From Aquanectria penicillioides (lineage: Eukaryota; Ascomycota; Sordariomycetes; Hypocreales; Nectriaceae), in NCBI GenBank assembly GCA_003415625.1, contig PYIU01000005.1, forward strand, positions 749,001 to 813,000: 64,000 nt of DNA. Direction: 5' to 3'. The position numbers and the translations under genes were made by a program. The notes below the pieces were generated by a model. That model was given only the letters and a program-made list of their open reading frames with translations, had not been told where the DNA came from and did no database searches. Positions 23,672 to 33,345 of the stretch are shown piece after piece; within the stretch, counting starts at the first letter, position 1; each line of letters opens with the position of its first letter.

Positions 23672-23764
23672 GTTGTGACTAAAGTGATTTTATCCGCACC
23701 GGATCCGGTGTATTAAAGTCACATGATCTTATTCGCACCGGACCTGGTGTGTGTATGGGCTCCC
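23672..23764 (-). repeat. Right terminal inverted repeat
   Basis: Reverse complement of the left arm. It includes the perfect 14-base palindrome CACCGGATCCGGTG at 23697-23710, which is degraded in the left arm. Confidence 0.85.
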
Positions 23765-26643
23765 TTTCGATCCGCCATGACCACCCGTCGGTGGCTCCTA
23801 GGGAAGTGAGCAACCATCAGCAATTAGGTGCATCAAAGAGAACTATACTAGCCTTGACTTTAGGTATGGTTTATGAACTATAGAATTCTTGAAAACTATG
23901 TTATTACAATTTGCCCGAGTGATCGATAGAACCTGGGCGCGGTTTCAGGAAGCGCCAAGTGATACCTCTTAAGATGCTGACGGCGGGGTATACCACAGCG
24001 GTTGATTGTTGATCCGAAACAACACGACATGGATACTCACTTGTTGTTGACCATCAGTTCACGATGGTCATTCTAATGGAAAGCTTGATGAGTCACTTTG
24101 GCCTGGTGACGTGTAATTTCATCTTCAGAGTTCGATAAAATGATCAAGGTGGACTGACGGCTACGGAATATCGCAGCCGTTCAAAGCTGTAGCAGATGCA
24201 CTCCTTTTCTAATCCTCAATGCATATGTTATACATTAGCGTTACACGGCATGAAGCAGTTGGAAACTTCACCATTTCTCTCATTTTACCGCCCAGAATAG
24301 CCAAGACTCAAGGGGCGGACATTATTCCCAGAGAAACACGCAATATTTGGCCAACAAATACTCATCCCAATAAAATAAAGCGTACGTTCGCAATAAGAGG
24401 CAAACTGGAACTGATATTTTTGTATAGGGTAAGTGCTACTTCTAGGGTTGAAAAGGGGAGGGGGCTTCTTAGTGGCCATATTATAAGCAAGGTGCATTTC
24501 TAAATATATTTGCTTTACAACGTTTCGCTTATCACACACGAGTTGCCTCAGGAGTAGATCACTCAACCTGCGTATCAGCAGGAAATTCGGAGAAAGCATG
24601 GGAGATCAAACCTGTGGTCCAGATGTTGAATCAAAACAATGTGCATCTTTAATTCTGCAAACTACCGGTAGTGTGGCCTAAGAGTTAGTTTAGAGGAGCC
24701 ACTACGCACTATGTCTGGTGTTCATCAACGCCAATCAAACACAGACATGGGTGGTCTGGGCTTGCAAGAAAAAATGGAACCTGACTTTGTGACACTAAAC
24801 GGCAAGAAAATAAAGAATGATTGTAGGAGGCGGGATTATAAATACGACCATGCCAACTACCCTGCTGTGTAAGAGCGAACGGTGGTGGGCTCACTACCCT
24901 ATACCTTTCACCGCTTTCGTCGTTGTAGGGATGGTGACACGCCAAGAGGTTGGATGAAGATTCAGGATAGCGGGGTCAGCTGAAGCACCTTGAGCAGTTT
25001 CATGAAATTAATGCAGCTGCGTAATGGGCTTTTCGTTGTTTCCGTGTCTCCCGACCAAAGGCCTAAATCAAGCCATATATTGCGGTCGCCGCTAGAGAGG
25101 GAAACAGATTGATCTCGTTCCACATCATACGTCGCAAGTGCGGGCGCAATAAAGTGTTGGGAAAAATTTGTTTAATTATTATTATTGATGCTCGGTCAAT
25201 GTTGACCTGTCAACATTGGACGATAAGATGGCCTGCCCACGTGTGGTTTGTGCGATCTGCCGTATCCTCGGCATGCGAACCTGGGCCTGAGGAAGCGGAG
25301 CGCACCATGTTTGTTCGCAACTCGCGTACCAATCGGGATGGGAGGCCGTAGCGGCCGCGGGGATGATGATCTATTGAGGCCCAGGATTTAGATCAACTTC
25401 TATAAATATCAATGTTGGATCAATCTGCAGGCCATCAGCATCTGGCCACCAGGCTTCGTATTTGTATTGCGGTCATCAAAGTTAATTGCGGTGGGCAGAA
25501 ATGCGGGTAAACAATATAGATCATGGACAGAGATTGAGGCTGTTTGCCATTTACTTGAGGGTTTGTGTATATTAAAGAGGACCGAGGGATCCGTACTGTT
25601 TCATGAAACAGCAGCAACATTCTCGCAAGGGCCCTTTTGAGCAATCAAGGAACAGCCCCCAGGTGGTGGCTGTGAAGGCGTTAGTGTTTCCACCCAATGA
25701 CGAGTCCTAGCGGTCAGATCTCGAGGGTAATTGGAAGGGAGCGGGCTGGTGATTCATCCCAATTTATGTGAGAGCACCGTGCATCAGCCGTGTCCTGTGC
25801 TGCGAGTGCCGGCGCTTGGGGCCGAGAGGCGACGGGAGGCGGCGATTTACATGTAGGCGTAGGGGGGAGGCGGCGGCGGCGGCAGCGTCCAAGATGGGAA
25901 TTTGACAGAAGCACCAAACAGGAGGATCCCTGCGGGGAAATGCATTTCCAAAACGCTGACGGCATGCTGGGTGGCGTTACTGGAATTACTGTCAAGATCA
26001 GGGCGTCATGTTTATTGGGGGCAGACTAATGGGTAGGCGCCCAAGGACAGAAACAGGTTGGTTTGTGTTTTGGTAGTCGGTGACAAGTTCCAACTCCAGG
26101 TCGGGCTCGTCGTGGTCGCAGGTACGGAGCTCCACCGATGATGCAGACGTGGGCGGATTGGCATCTGGTTCCATCAATGGGGAATGAATGTCTGGATGGT
26201 TCCGTTTTGGGGTGGCGAAGCAGGACGAGAGAGGAACGGGACAGGGTGCAGGACAGGGAGGAAGAGGCAGGGCAAACGCAGGAGCAGATGCAGGATACCT
26301 AACTACCTACGGATAGACGCAGGACAGAAGCACAACAGAGTCAGTCACCGGGGATTTGGGACTGGGACGACTGCTGTTGGGCTGGACGCGAATGACAAAG
26401 ACCCCCGAGAAGCCGAAACAGGGAGACGCCAGGGGTCAGCGACCAACGAGAAAAAGGGACGGTCATCATGAGAGCATCAGCTGAAGATGAGCCGTGGCCC
26501 GTGACGACGGGTTCATGATTTCACGATGCTGTGCCGAGCATGCGAGGGCGTGCCGCATGCGTACCTGCATATGAGATGCGTTGACGTGCGGAGGAGGACG
26601 AGGTGTGCTTCACATTCTGGCGGGAGCGGGCATCTGAAACGAC

Positions 26644-26686
26644 CTCGTCCCCTGGCTCGTCCCCTGGCTCGTCCCCTGGCTCGTCC
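26644..26686. repeat. 12-base tandem repeat, about 3.6 copies
   Basis: Unit CTCGTCCCCTGG repeated three times perfectly, followed by CTCGTCC. Looks recent because the copies are identical. Confidence 0.9.
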
Positions 26687-27174
26687 TTGGATGGTGGTGT
26701 TTTAGGCGGAGAGAAGCCCTGATGAAACGGCGCCCTGGCCACTCCTGTTCTGTTTTAGGCCCGTCTGTGGGAGCATCCTTGGGCGATCCCTGGGGGACAC
26801 CCTGGGCGAGTCCGCGTAAGGCCCTGCGCGGGAGCTGCTTTGGGGAGGGGTGTGCGCCTCCATCGTGCAACGACAACACCAAAGGCCCCTAAAAAAAGGT
26901 GCATGTCTCGTTGCGATGAGACGAAGCTTGGGCCGCCAGCTGTAGTATCTGTAGCATCTGTATTGCTATTCGCCTTAGTCATCCATGGGCCTCCCGGCTT
27001 GCTGGAGCTCTTCCGGCCGCTGGTTGGCCTGTACCCCAGCTCGCCGCCGTGAGACGTAGAAGAACGGCAGCCCCTGCAAATATTATGCATATTCACCGAT
27101 CCTTGGGCTGATGGGCTGCTCGCCCAAACCTCGTCCTCGCAACGCAACTTGCGTACCCACGCAGCGTTCCCACG

Positions 27175-27228
27175 CAAGCATGCCCACTCAAGCATGCCCA
27201 CTCAAGCATGCCCGTTCAGCATGCTCAC
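27175..27228. repeat. 14-base tandem repeat, about 3.9 copies
   Basis: Unit CAAGCATGCCCACT twice perfectly, then a third copy ending CCCGTT and a degenerate fourth (CAGCATGCTCAC). Contains the palindrome GCATGC in every copy. Confidence 0.85.
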
Positions 27229-28360
27229 GCAGCCCTCGAGGCTCAGAAACAAACCATGGCCGTTCATCTGGCCAGCAATTTTACCCAGGACCGTCGACAC
27301 AAGCCAAACGGCCTCCAGGCCCCCGCCCGAGGTCCAAGGCCCCGTCCCTAATTGGCCCTCTGCTTGTTCTGCTCCGTCCATTTGCGACTGTCAACGACGA
27401 GGCTCAAACACTCTGGCTTTAAGCTCCCCCTCACTTTTCGACGTCGTCAACAGCACCCCCCGTGTTGCAATCTTCGCAAGCTCGCTTCGTCGATGCCGGC
27501 AACTCGTGTAAACCGCCTCAAGATGGCATCTCGTCTCACCACTTCAGGTCGGCCAGCCCACCAATGGGGGCCTGCCGGTGAAATTCACCACCGAATTGCC
27601 CATGGCCAGATGGCCGCCAACTCTGAAGCCAGAGTTGAAGCCCATATCACGCTTTTTTCTCTCGCTTTCCCTCGTCCATCTGGCGACTTAACTCACCACG
27701 GCCTATAGCACACCGTTTCCACCGTCTACCCGTCAAAGGCCATCCCCGGACAATCCCCCACCCCTGCCTGGCCCAGTGGCCAGCCGCCTTGTCCTTCGGG
27801 AGCAGTGGGCGGTGGTAGCCGGGGAGGGGGGCGAGGACGTCTCGTCTATATTCAACCCATAGCCTGAGCGATATGGCCCAGGCTTCCTATTCCGCCTCAC
27901 GCTGGCCCACCGGGGGGTGAGTCCATCTCCGACCCGACGTCCACTGCCATCACGTCTCATGTTCAGGCCACCTCAATAAACTCCGATCGGCGACAGGGGA
28001 CCTGGCTGGGCCTTACGTCGTCGCAGTAAGTGCTGCGATGTGCCATTGTCTATGCTTCGCTGCGGCTCGTCCGTTCGCTCCACGACTCCTTTAAGATGGC
28101 TGTGCCGTCCGGAATCTCTGCTTCTTCTCCTTTCCTGTCTCTTCACTCCATCTTGTCTCTCCCTTTTCCTTTCCATCCCATTCGTTTCTGTTCACCCTCT
28201 TTGGGTTTGTTCTTGTCATTCTCTAAGGTGCCAGGTCGCCTTCTTTCAACTGACCTTTTTTCCTTTCGCTTGCTCTTTGATAGAGCCCTTTCGTTCCCTT
28301 GACCCTAGCCACCAAAACAAACGCCTTCCAAATATCCCGAGAAACTTTTCGCTCGCAACC

Positions 28361-31300
28361 ATGTGGACCAAGCTCAGCGTCGCGGCCATTGCGCTGCAAT
28401 CTCTTACACAGACGGCCTCGGCCGGAATCGCCAAGCGAGCCGATGATGGTGCCGTGACCTTGACTCGCACCGTCACCCATGAGAGCTACTATGGAAACGG
28501 AACTCCCACCGCTGTCACAGACGTCGAGACCATCGTGCCTACTCAGGTGACCTCCATCATCGACGGCACAACCATCTGGGTTGACACTACCATCACTCTG
28601 GGCTGCACCTACTGCGAGGCTCAGTCTAGCAAGACTGCTTCTCTCACTAACACCCCGGCCGCTGTCACCACGACTGGTGATTCCTCAAGCTCCGAGACCA
28701 CCAGCGCCGGCGACGACGACGATGAGTGCACCACCGAGTCCGATGACTACGACTTCACCACTCCTGGTGCTTCCGGTGCCGGCTCCACTGCTTCAACTGC
28801 CGAGGGTGCTGCCACTACTCCTGCCTCCTCTGCTGCCGAGACTCCCTCAAGCGTCTACGGCTCTGCCACCGGCGCTGGCTCTTCTGTCGCCGTTGAGACC
28901 CCCTCCAGCGATCTCGGCTCTGCTACCGGCGCCGGTACCTCCGCGGCCGACTACACCATCTCTTCCGTGATCCTCGGCACCGGCGGCACCTCCGCCTCCA
29001 CCCCGGTCGGCGGCGTCTTCACCAACGCCACCACTCCCGTCAGCACCCCCTATGCTACCACCGGTGACAACAGCGCCGAGACCAACGTTGACTCCAGCTC
29101 CGTCTATGCTACCCCCACTGGATCTGACAGTGCCGAGACCACCCCAGCTGCCAGCTCGGGCGTCGTCTTCTCCAACACCACAACTCCCGCCAGCACCCCC
29201 TATGCTTCCACCGGTGACAACAGCGCCGAGACCAACACCCCAGCCAGCCAGTCGGGCGTCGTCTTCACCAACACGACCACCCCCGTCAGCACCCCCTATG
29301 CCACCACTGGCGACAACAGCGCCGAGACCCACAGCGGTGCTGTCAGCTCTGGCGTCGTCTTCACCAACACCTCGACTCCCATCGCCACCCCCATTGCTAC
29401 TGGTGACAACAGCGCCGAGACTGGCAGCGCCGCCAGCTCCGGCATCTTCTGGACCAACACCGCTGCTAGCTCTGGCTACGCTACCGCTACTGTTACTGGC
29501 GACAACAGCGCCGAGACTGGCAGCGAGACTGGCGCTCTCATCATCACCCAGACCGTTACCCGCAGCGGTGAAGTCACCACTGAGGTCGCCACTGTCACTG
29601 CTACCATTGCTCAGCCCGTCATCATCATCATCCGACAGGTCACCATCTTCACCTTCCACTTTGCTCTGGGCGGTAACTGCCCCTCTGTCAACAAGGGAAG
29701 CTCTGGCAACTACACCGTCGGCTCTGGCAGCTCTTCCGAGTCCTACACCGGCCTTGGTGAGGCTCTCAACTCTGCTTGCTACTCTCAGTTCAAGACCTGT
29801 GCTCTCGCCGCTGGCAAGAACTTCAACCTCGAGAACTGTGAGGAGCAGCTCGCTTCTTGCTTGAGCTCCGCTGCCACCCACACCGTCAGCGACTCCAGCG
29901 CCAGCACCATCACCCAGAGCGTTGTCCTGCCCTCCGATGCCACCACCGCCGTCTCCTCCTACATTGCCAGCGGCGCCACCGTCATCAGCACCCGCACCCT
30001 CACCGTTTCTGAGGTTTGCGCTGCCGGCTCCAATGGTGTCAGCATCGTCACTGTCACCAACCAGGCTTCCACTGCCACCGCTACTCTGGGCAGCGAGGTC
30101 ACTCAGACCCTCCCCATGGTCGAGACCACCTCTGCCATCACCATGAGCTACGTCAACGAGCAGGGCTCCACTGTCACCAGCTACTCCACCATGACTCTCA
30201 CTGTTCCTTGCTCCAAGTGTGCTGAGACCCAGACTGCGGTTGCCGGCACCACCACCACTGGCGACAACTCTGCTGCCACTCCCAGCAGCGGCGGCTCTGA
30301 GAGCTCCTACATCAGCGTCATCACCCTGACCAACACTGTCCCCAACAGCAACGGCCAAGGCTCCACTGTCGTCTACTCTGAGTCGACCATTGCCATCGCC
30401 ACTGGCTCCGCTACCGGCACCGGTGTCTACACTGAGATCTCTGGCACCACCACTGGTGACAACTCTGCTGCCACTCCCAGCAGCGGCGGCTCTGAGAGCT
30501 CCTACATCAGCGTCATCACCCTGACCAACACTGTCCCCAACAGCAACGGCCAAGGCTCCACCGTTGTCTACTCTGAGTCTACCATTGCCATCACCACTGG
30601 CGCTGCTACTGGAACTGGCGTTTACACTGAGACTGCCAACGGTGGTTCCACTGAGATCGCTGCCACCACCACTGGCGATAACTCTGCCGTTACCCCCAGC
30701 AGCGGCTCCGAGAGCTCCCACATTAGTGTCATCACCCTGACCAACACTGTTCCCAACAGCAACGGCCAAGGTTCCACTGTTGTCTACTCTGAGTCCACCA
30801 TCGCCATCGCTACTGGCACCGGCACCGGCACTGGCATCTACACCCAGCCCGCTGGCACTGAGACCGACCAGGTCGAGAGCACCATCACCGCCACCGCCGG
30901 AATCACTGGCACCACCGCCGAGGCTGGCTCTACTTCTGTCTACGGCAGCGTCACTGGTAACGAGGGCGACTACTCCACCAGCCTCATCACCATGAGCATT
31001 CCAGGCAGCGGTACCCAGTCTGGCACCATCAGCGTTGTCACCATGACCATCTCCAACGGCAACGGCGGCACTGGCACTGGCGTCGTTAGCCAGCCCGTTG
31101 AGACTGTCACCACCACCAACGGCAACGGTCAGACCGTCACCATCACCAAGGGCACTGGCGAGACCATCACCACCACCAACGGCAGCGGTGAGACTGTCAC
31201 TATCACCAAGGGCACTGGCGAGACCATCACTACCACCAACGGCAGCGGTGAGACCGTCACCATCACCCAGGGCAGTGGTGAGACGGGCAGCAGCGGCGAG

Positions 31301-32125
31301 ACTGGTGGTGCTTCTACCAACTATGTCACCATGACCATGTCCCCTACCTGCGACACCTGCGCTCCCGAGCAGACCGTCATCACTGTCACTGTTGACCAGC
31401 CCGGCGCCACTGCCACTGCCTCTGCTGGTATCTCTGGCTCCGCCACCGGCCAGGGCGATGAGGTCCAGACCAACTTTGTTACTGTTACCATGGGCGGAAC
31501 CACTGGTGTCATCACCATGACCTACACTGCCACTGGTGTCTCTGACCACACCCAGGTCGTGACTGCTCCTGGCTCTACCCAGACTGTCTACGTTACCCAG
31601 GGCGGCAACAGCGGCAACACCGTGACTGTTGGAGGCAGCACTGTCACCGTCGGCAAGGACACCGTGACCGTTGGAGGCAGCACCGTGACTGTTGGATCAA
31701 GCACCGAGACCGTTACCGTTACTGGAAGCCAGACTGAGACTGTCTACGTGACCCAGGGCGGCAGCGGCAGCACTGTTACCGTTACCGCTGAGGGCGGCAA
31801 CAGCGGCCAGACTGTCACCGTCACCGGCGGCAGCAAGGAGACCGTCACTGTCACCGCTGAGGGTGGCAGCGGCACCACCGTCACCGTTACCGCCGAGGGT
31901 GGCAACAGCGGTGCTACCGCCACTCTTGGCGGCTCCGGAACTTGCGCTGGCTGCGCTGCCACGGTCACAGTCACCTCGTGCCCTACTGACCAGGCCGCCG
32001 CCGCCGCCACGACCCTTGCTACCCAGACCTCCAAGGCTCGTGAGACTGTCTATGTCACACAGACTGTTAACCAGGCCGTGAACACTGCCACCCCCGCCAA
32101 GTGGCGCCGCATGCTCGGCTTCTAA
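28361..32125 (+). CDS. Large secreted Ser/Thr-rich repeat protein, adhesin-like cell-surface protein
   Basis: An intronless 1,254-residue protein. The ATG at 28361 has context CAACCATG and opens a signal peptide (MWTKLSVAAIALQSLTQTAS, then AG), followed by AKRADD with a Kex2-like KR. The rest is extremely rich in Thr, Ser, Gly and Val, as in O-mannosylated wall proteins. Parts in order: GDNSAET-type repeats (about 230-390); a Cys-bearing segment with five Cys (about 427-510); three copies of a 66-73 residue repeat with ISVITLTNTVPNSNGQ (about 630-830); 20-residue GETVTITKG repeats (about 914-973); then TVTVGG and TVTVTAEGG repeats. CxxC pairs sit at 82/85, 617/620, 997/1000 and 1195/1198, between repeat blocks. 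The end KWRRMLGF is basic and not a GPI signal, so it is probably secreted or wall-linked otherwise. Surface adhesion is inference. Third positions are strongly C-rich, suggesting high expression. Confidence 0.85.
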   Translation: MWTKLSVAAIALQSLTQTASAGIAKRADDGAVTLTRTVTHESYYGNGTPTAVTDVETIVPTQVTSIIDGTTIWVDTTITLGCTYCEAQSSKTASLTNTPAAVTTTGDSSSSETTSAGDDDDECTTESDDYDFTTPGASGAGSTASTAEGAATTPASSAAETPSSVYGSATGAGSSVAVETPSSDLGSATGAGTSAADYTISSVILGTGGTSASTPVGGVFTNATTPVSTPYATTGDNSAETNVDSSSVYATPTGSDSAETTPAASSGVVFSNTTTPASTPYASTGDNSAETNTPASQSGVVFTNTTTPVSTPYATTGDNSAETHSGAVSSGVVFTNTSTPIATPIATGDNSAETGSAASSGIFWTNTAASSGYATATVTGDNSAETGSETGALIITQTVTRSGEVTTEVATVTATIAQPVIIIIRQVTIFTFHFALGGNCPSVNKGSSGNYTVGSGSSSESYTGLGEALNSACYSQFKTCALAAGKNFNLENCEEQLASCLSSAATHTVSDSSASTITQSVVLPSDATTAVSSYIASGATVISTRTLTVSEVCAAGSNGVSIVTVTNQASTATATLGSEVTQTLPMVETTSAITMSYVNEQGSTVTSYSTMTLTVPCSKCAETQTAVAGTTTTGDNSAATPSSGGSESSYISVITLTNTVPNSNGQGSTVVYSESTIAIATGSATGTGVYTEISGTTTGDNSAATPSSGGSESSYISVITLTNTVPNSNGQGSTVVYSESTIAITTGAATGTGVYTETANGGSTEIAATTTGDNSAVTPSSGSESSHISVITLTNTVPNSNGQGSTVVYSESTIAIATGTGTGTGIYTQPAGTETDQVESTITATAGITGTTAEAGSTSVYGSVTGNEGDYSTSLITMSIPGSGTQSGTISVVTMTISNGNGGTGTGVVSQPVETVTTTNGNGQTVTITKGTGETITTTNGSGETVTITKGTGETITTTNGSGETVTITQGSGETGSSGETGGASTNYVTMTMSPTCDTCAPEQTVITVTVDQPGATATASAGISGSATGQGDEVQTNFVTVTMGGTTGVITMTYTATGVSDHTQVVTAPGSTQTVYVTQGGNSGNTVTVGGSTVTVGKDTVTVGGSTVTVGSSTETVTVTGSQTETVYVTQGGSGSTVTVTAEGGNSGQTVTVTGGSKETVTVTAEGGSGTTVTVTAEGGNSGATATLGGSGTCAGCAATVTVTSCPTDQAAAAATTLATQTSKARETVYVTQTVNQAVNTATPAKWRRMLGF
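30248..30845 (+). repeat. Three in-frame coding repeats of 198-219 bases
   Basis: Copies begin at 30248, 30446 and 30665, each opening ACCACCACTGG and encoding GDNSA, a Ser-rich stretch and ISVITLTNTVPNSNGQGST. The first two are almost identical in DNA, which points to recent duplication or conversion. Confidence 0.9.
31101..31280 (+). repeat. Three 60-base tandem repeats in the secreted repeat protein
   Basis: Period exactly 60 bases (20 residues), encoding TTNGSGETVTITKGTGETI-type units. Copies 2 and 3 differ at only a few bases. Confidence 0.9.
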
Positions 32126-32790
32126 GTGCTCGGCGAGGATGATAACGAAATGACATGCCCCTGGCGTCCAGAAAAAAATTGAAAAGGAGGAGGAAGTATA
32201 GAGATTGTTTTATCAGCGAAGCGAATCTTCTTGGTCTGGGACCAGGTTGGAACGTTTAGGATGTGGTCAGATTTGGGATTACATGGGATATAAGGAGGGA
32301 GAGGAGTCGTTCCTTTGTTTTTTTTTTCTTGTGCATAATGAGTTTCCGGATTGCAGCATTAGCCCACGTACTGCCCTTGAATTGAGAGACTTGTTGGACA
32401 CGAATCGTTTATGTGACTGTGACTGATTGGCGTAAACATGATTCATGGTAAAAGTACGAGATGAGCTAATGACAAGAAGGGGATGTGGACATGGGCTTGA
32501 TGGCACTTCTTCCACTCCAAGGTTCTCTGAATGCTGCCGAACTGAGATGCTAGAGTGATGTATGCATGTGTCGTCGATGGCGGCGATCGCGTTGTTTTCA
32601 TGGCTAATGCGATATTGTCCTTGGAAGCGCTCCGAAACTCGATGATTAGTCGTGGATATCGCTGGGAATATGCCGACCAGCTGGGAATTGTCTCTGAGTT
32701 CATCTGGCCACTTCCAAATCGTTGTAGGTAGTATAAATTCACCGCCCAGGTCGTCTGGATTTGCATCATTTCGCTATGCGTGGTTCAAAA
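32126..32790. other. 3' region of the repeat protein gene, no gene
   Basis: Untranslated and intergenic sequence. No supported gene on either strand before the AT-rich tract and F-box remnant. Confidence 0.6.
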
Positions 32791-32900
32791 TAAGAAAATA
32801 CATAAATGAGACATTAAATAAATAAGAAAATAAATAAGACAAAGTAAATAAAATATACAATAAGTTAACATAAAATAAAACACAACATAAAATATAAGGT
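32786..32900. repeat. A-rich low-complexity tract (AAATAA/ATAAAT units)
   Basis: About 115 bases made almost wholly of A and T with recurring AAATAA and ATAAAATA units on the plus strand. It overlaps the point where the F-box gene remnant loses sense. A very similar 18-base core recurs at 38578-38595. Confidence 0.7.
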
Positions 32901-33345
32901 GCCATAAATAAAGAAACTCTTTTGGAAGCTCTTTGAGGTTGGGCAGGCTGTGGGCATTTCACTCGGCTTCAGAGAAGTTGCATCACTTCGGGCCAGGAGG
33001 GGGGCGGTTGAAGACTAACTTACTAGCTGAGTTGATCTGGGTTTCGACCGAACTTACATGATGTATTGACGGAAGTCTTGAAAGCCAATAACGGGTGGAG
33101 CGGATTCAAAACGAGTCAAAGCTGGCTCGACTCTTTCCCCATTGCCAGAGAATGCACCGGGGGGAAGAAGAGAGGTGTGCGAACATGTTTCGAGGTTCTT
33201 TGAAAACATGGGACAGAGCATTTAGAATCCTAGTATCCAAAAACGAGCCGATGCGCGACCAAATCTCTGTCGGAACGACAGACTCTCCGGTGTAGCCTGA
33301 AGTAGCCATCATGGAACAGGGTAGTGAGGAAGAGAAGCAAATCAC
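32790..33345 (-). pseudogene. F-box protein remnant, frameshifted and cut by AT-rich sequence
   Basis: From the ATG at 33345 (or 33312/33309) the minus strand encodes an F-box: VPTEIWSRIGSFLDTRILNA, then LSHV. The frame then breaks at a run of four A on the plus strand (33203-33206); dropping one base lets the reading go on as SKNLE and later RFESAPPVIGFQDFRQYI. A donor GTAAGT at 33057 and acceptor CCCACAG ending 32948 are in phase and lead into LPNLKELPKEF, after which the reading dissolves into Phe/Leu/Tyr-rich nonsense from the AT-rich tract. F-box proteins recruit substrates to SCF ubiquitin ligases. With a frameshift and no downstream domain it is probably dead; a sequencing error in the homopolymer would remove only the first fault. 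Confidence 0.5.

Larger units (their letters stand above)
23334..23764. mobile_element. MITE-like element with 92-93 base terminal inverted repeats
   Basis: Two arms, 23334-23425 and 23672-23764, are near-perfect inverted repeats starting GGGAGCC and ending GTCACAAC inward, with seven mismatches and one gap. They flank 246 bases with no open frame. Size (431 bases), long inverted ends and lack of coding capacity are those of a miniature inverted-repeat element moved in trans. Each arm holds two diverged copies of an ACACCGG-GTGC-GATAA unit. No target-site duplication is evident, so the superfamily cannot be named. It lies 74 bases upstream of the start codon of the minus-strand gene at 23260. 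Confidence 0.8.
23765..28360. other. Long intergenic region with tandem repeats and the leader of the secreted repeat protein gene
   Basis: 4.6 kb without a supported gene. The first 1.7 kb is AT-rich; 25.8-28.0 kb is GC-rich and open in many frames, with two short tandem repeats listed separately. From about 28,080 to 28,360 the plus strand is rich in CT tracts (CTTCTCCTTTCC types), the usual fungal leader of a strongly expressed gene. An in-frame extension of the downstream gene runs back to about 28,040 but lacks a signal peptide at its start and is not used. Confidence 0.5.

Noticed and set aside
26521..27201. Minus-strand frames over the 12-base repeat encoding GDEP repeats
   Set aside because: Tandem repeats with a period divisible by three stay open by chance; no start or domain supports coding.
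28040..28360. In-frame N-terminal extension of the secreted repeat protein
   Set aside because: It lies in the CT-rich leader, encodes Ser/Leu/Phe/Pro-rich sequence, and would bury the clear signal peptide that begins at 28361.
28847..31549. 900-codon open frame on the minus strand inside the secreted repeat protein gene
   Set aside because: It is the antisense shadow of a repeat-rich coding region with C-ending codons, which removes stops on the other strand. The translation is Gly/Asp/Ala/Val repeats mirroring the sense repeats, with no start context or domain.
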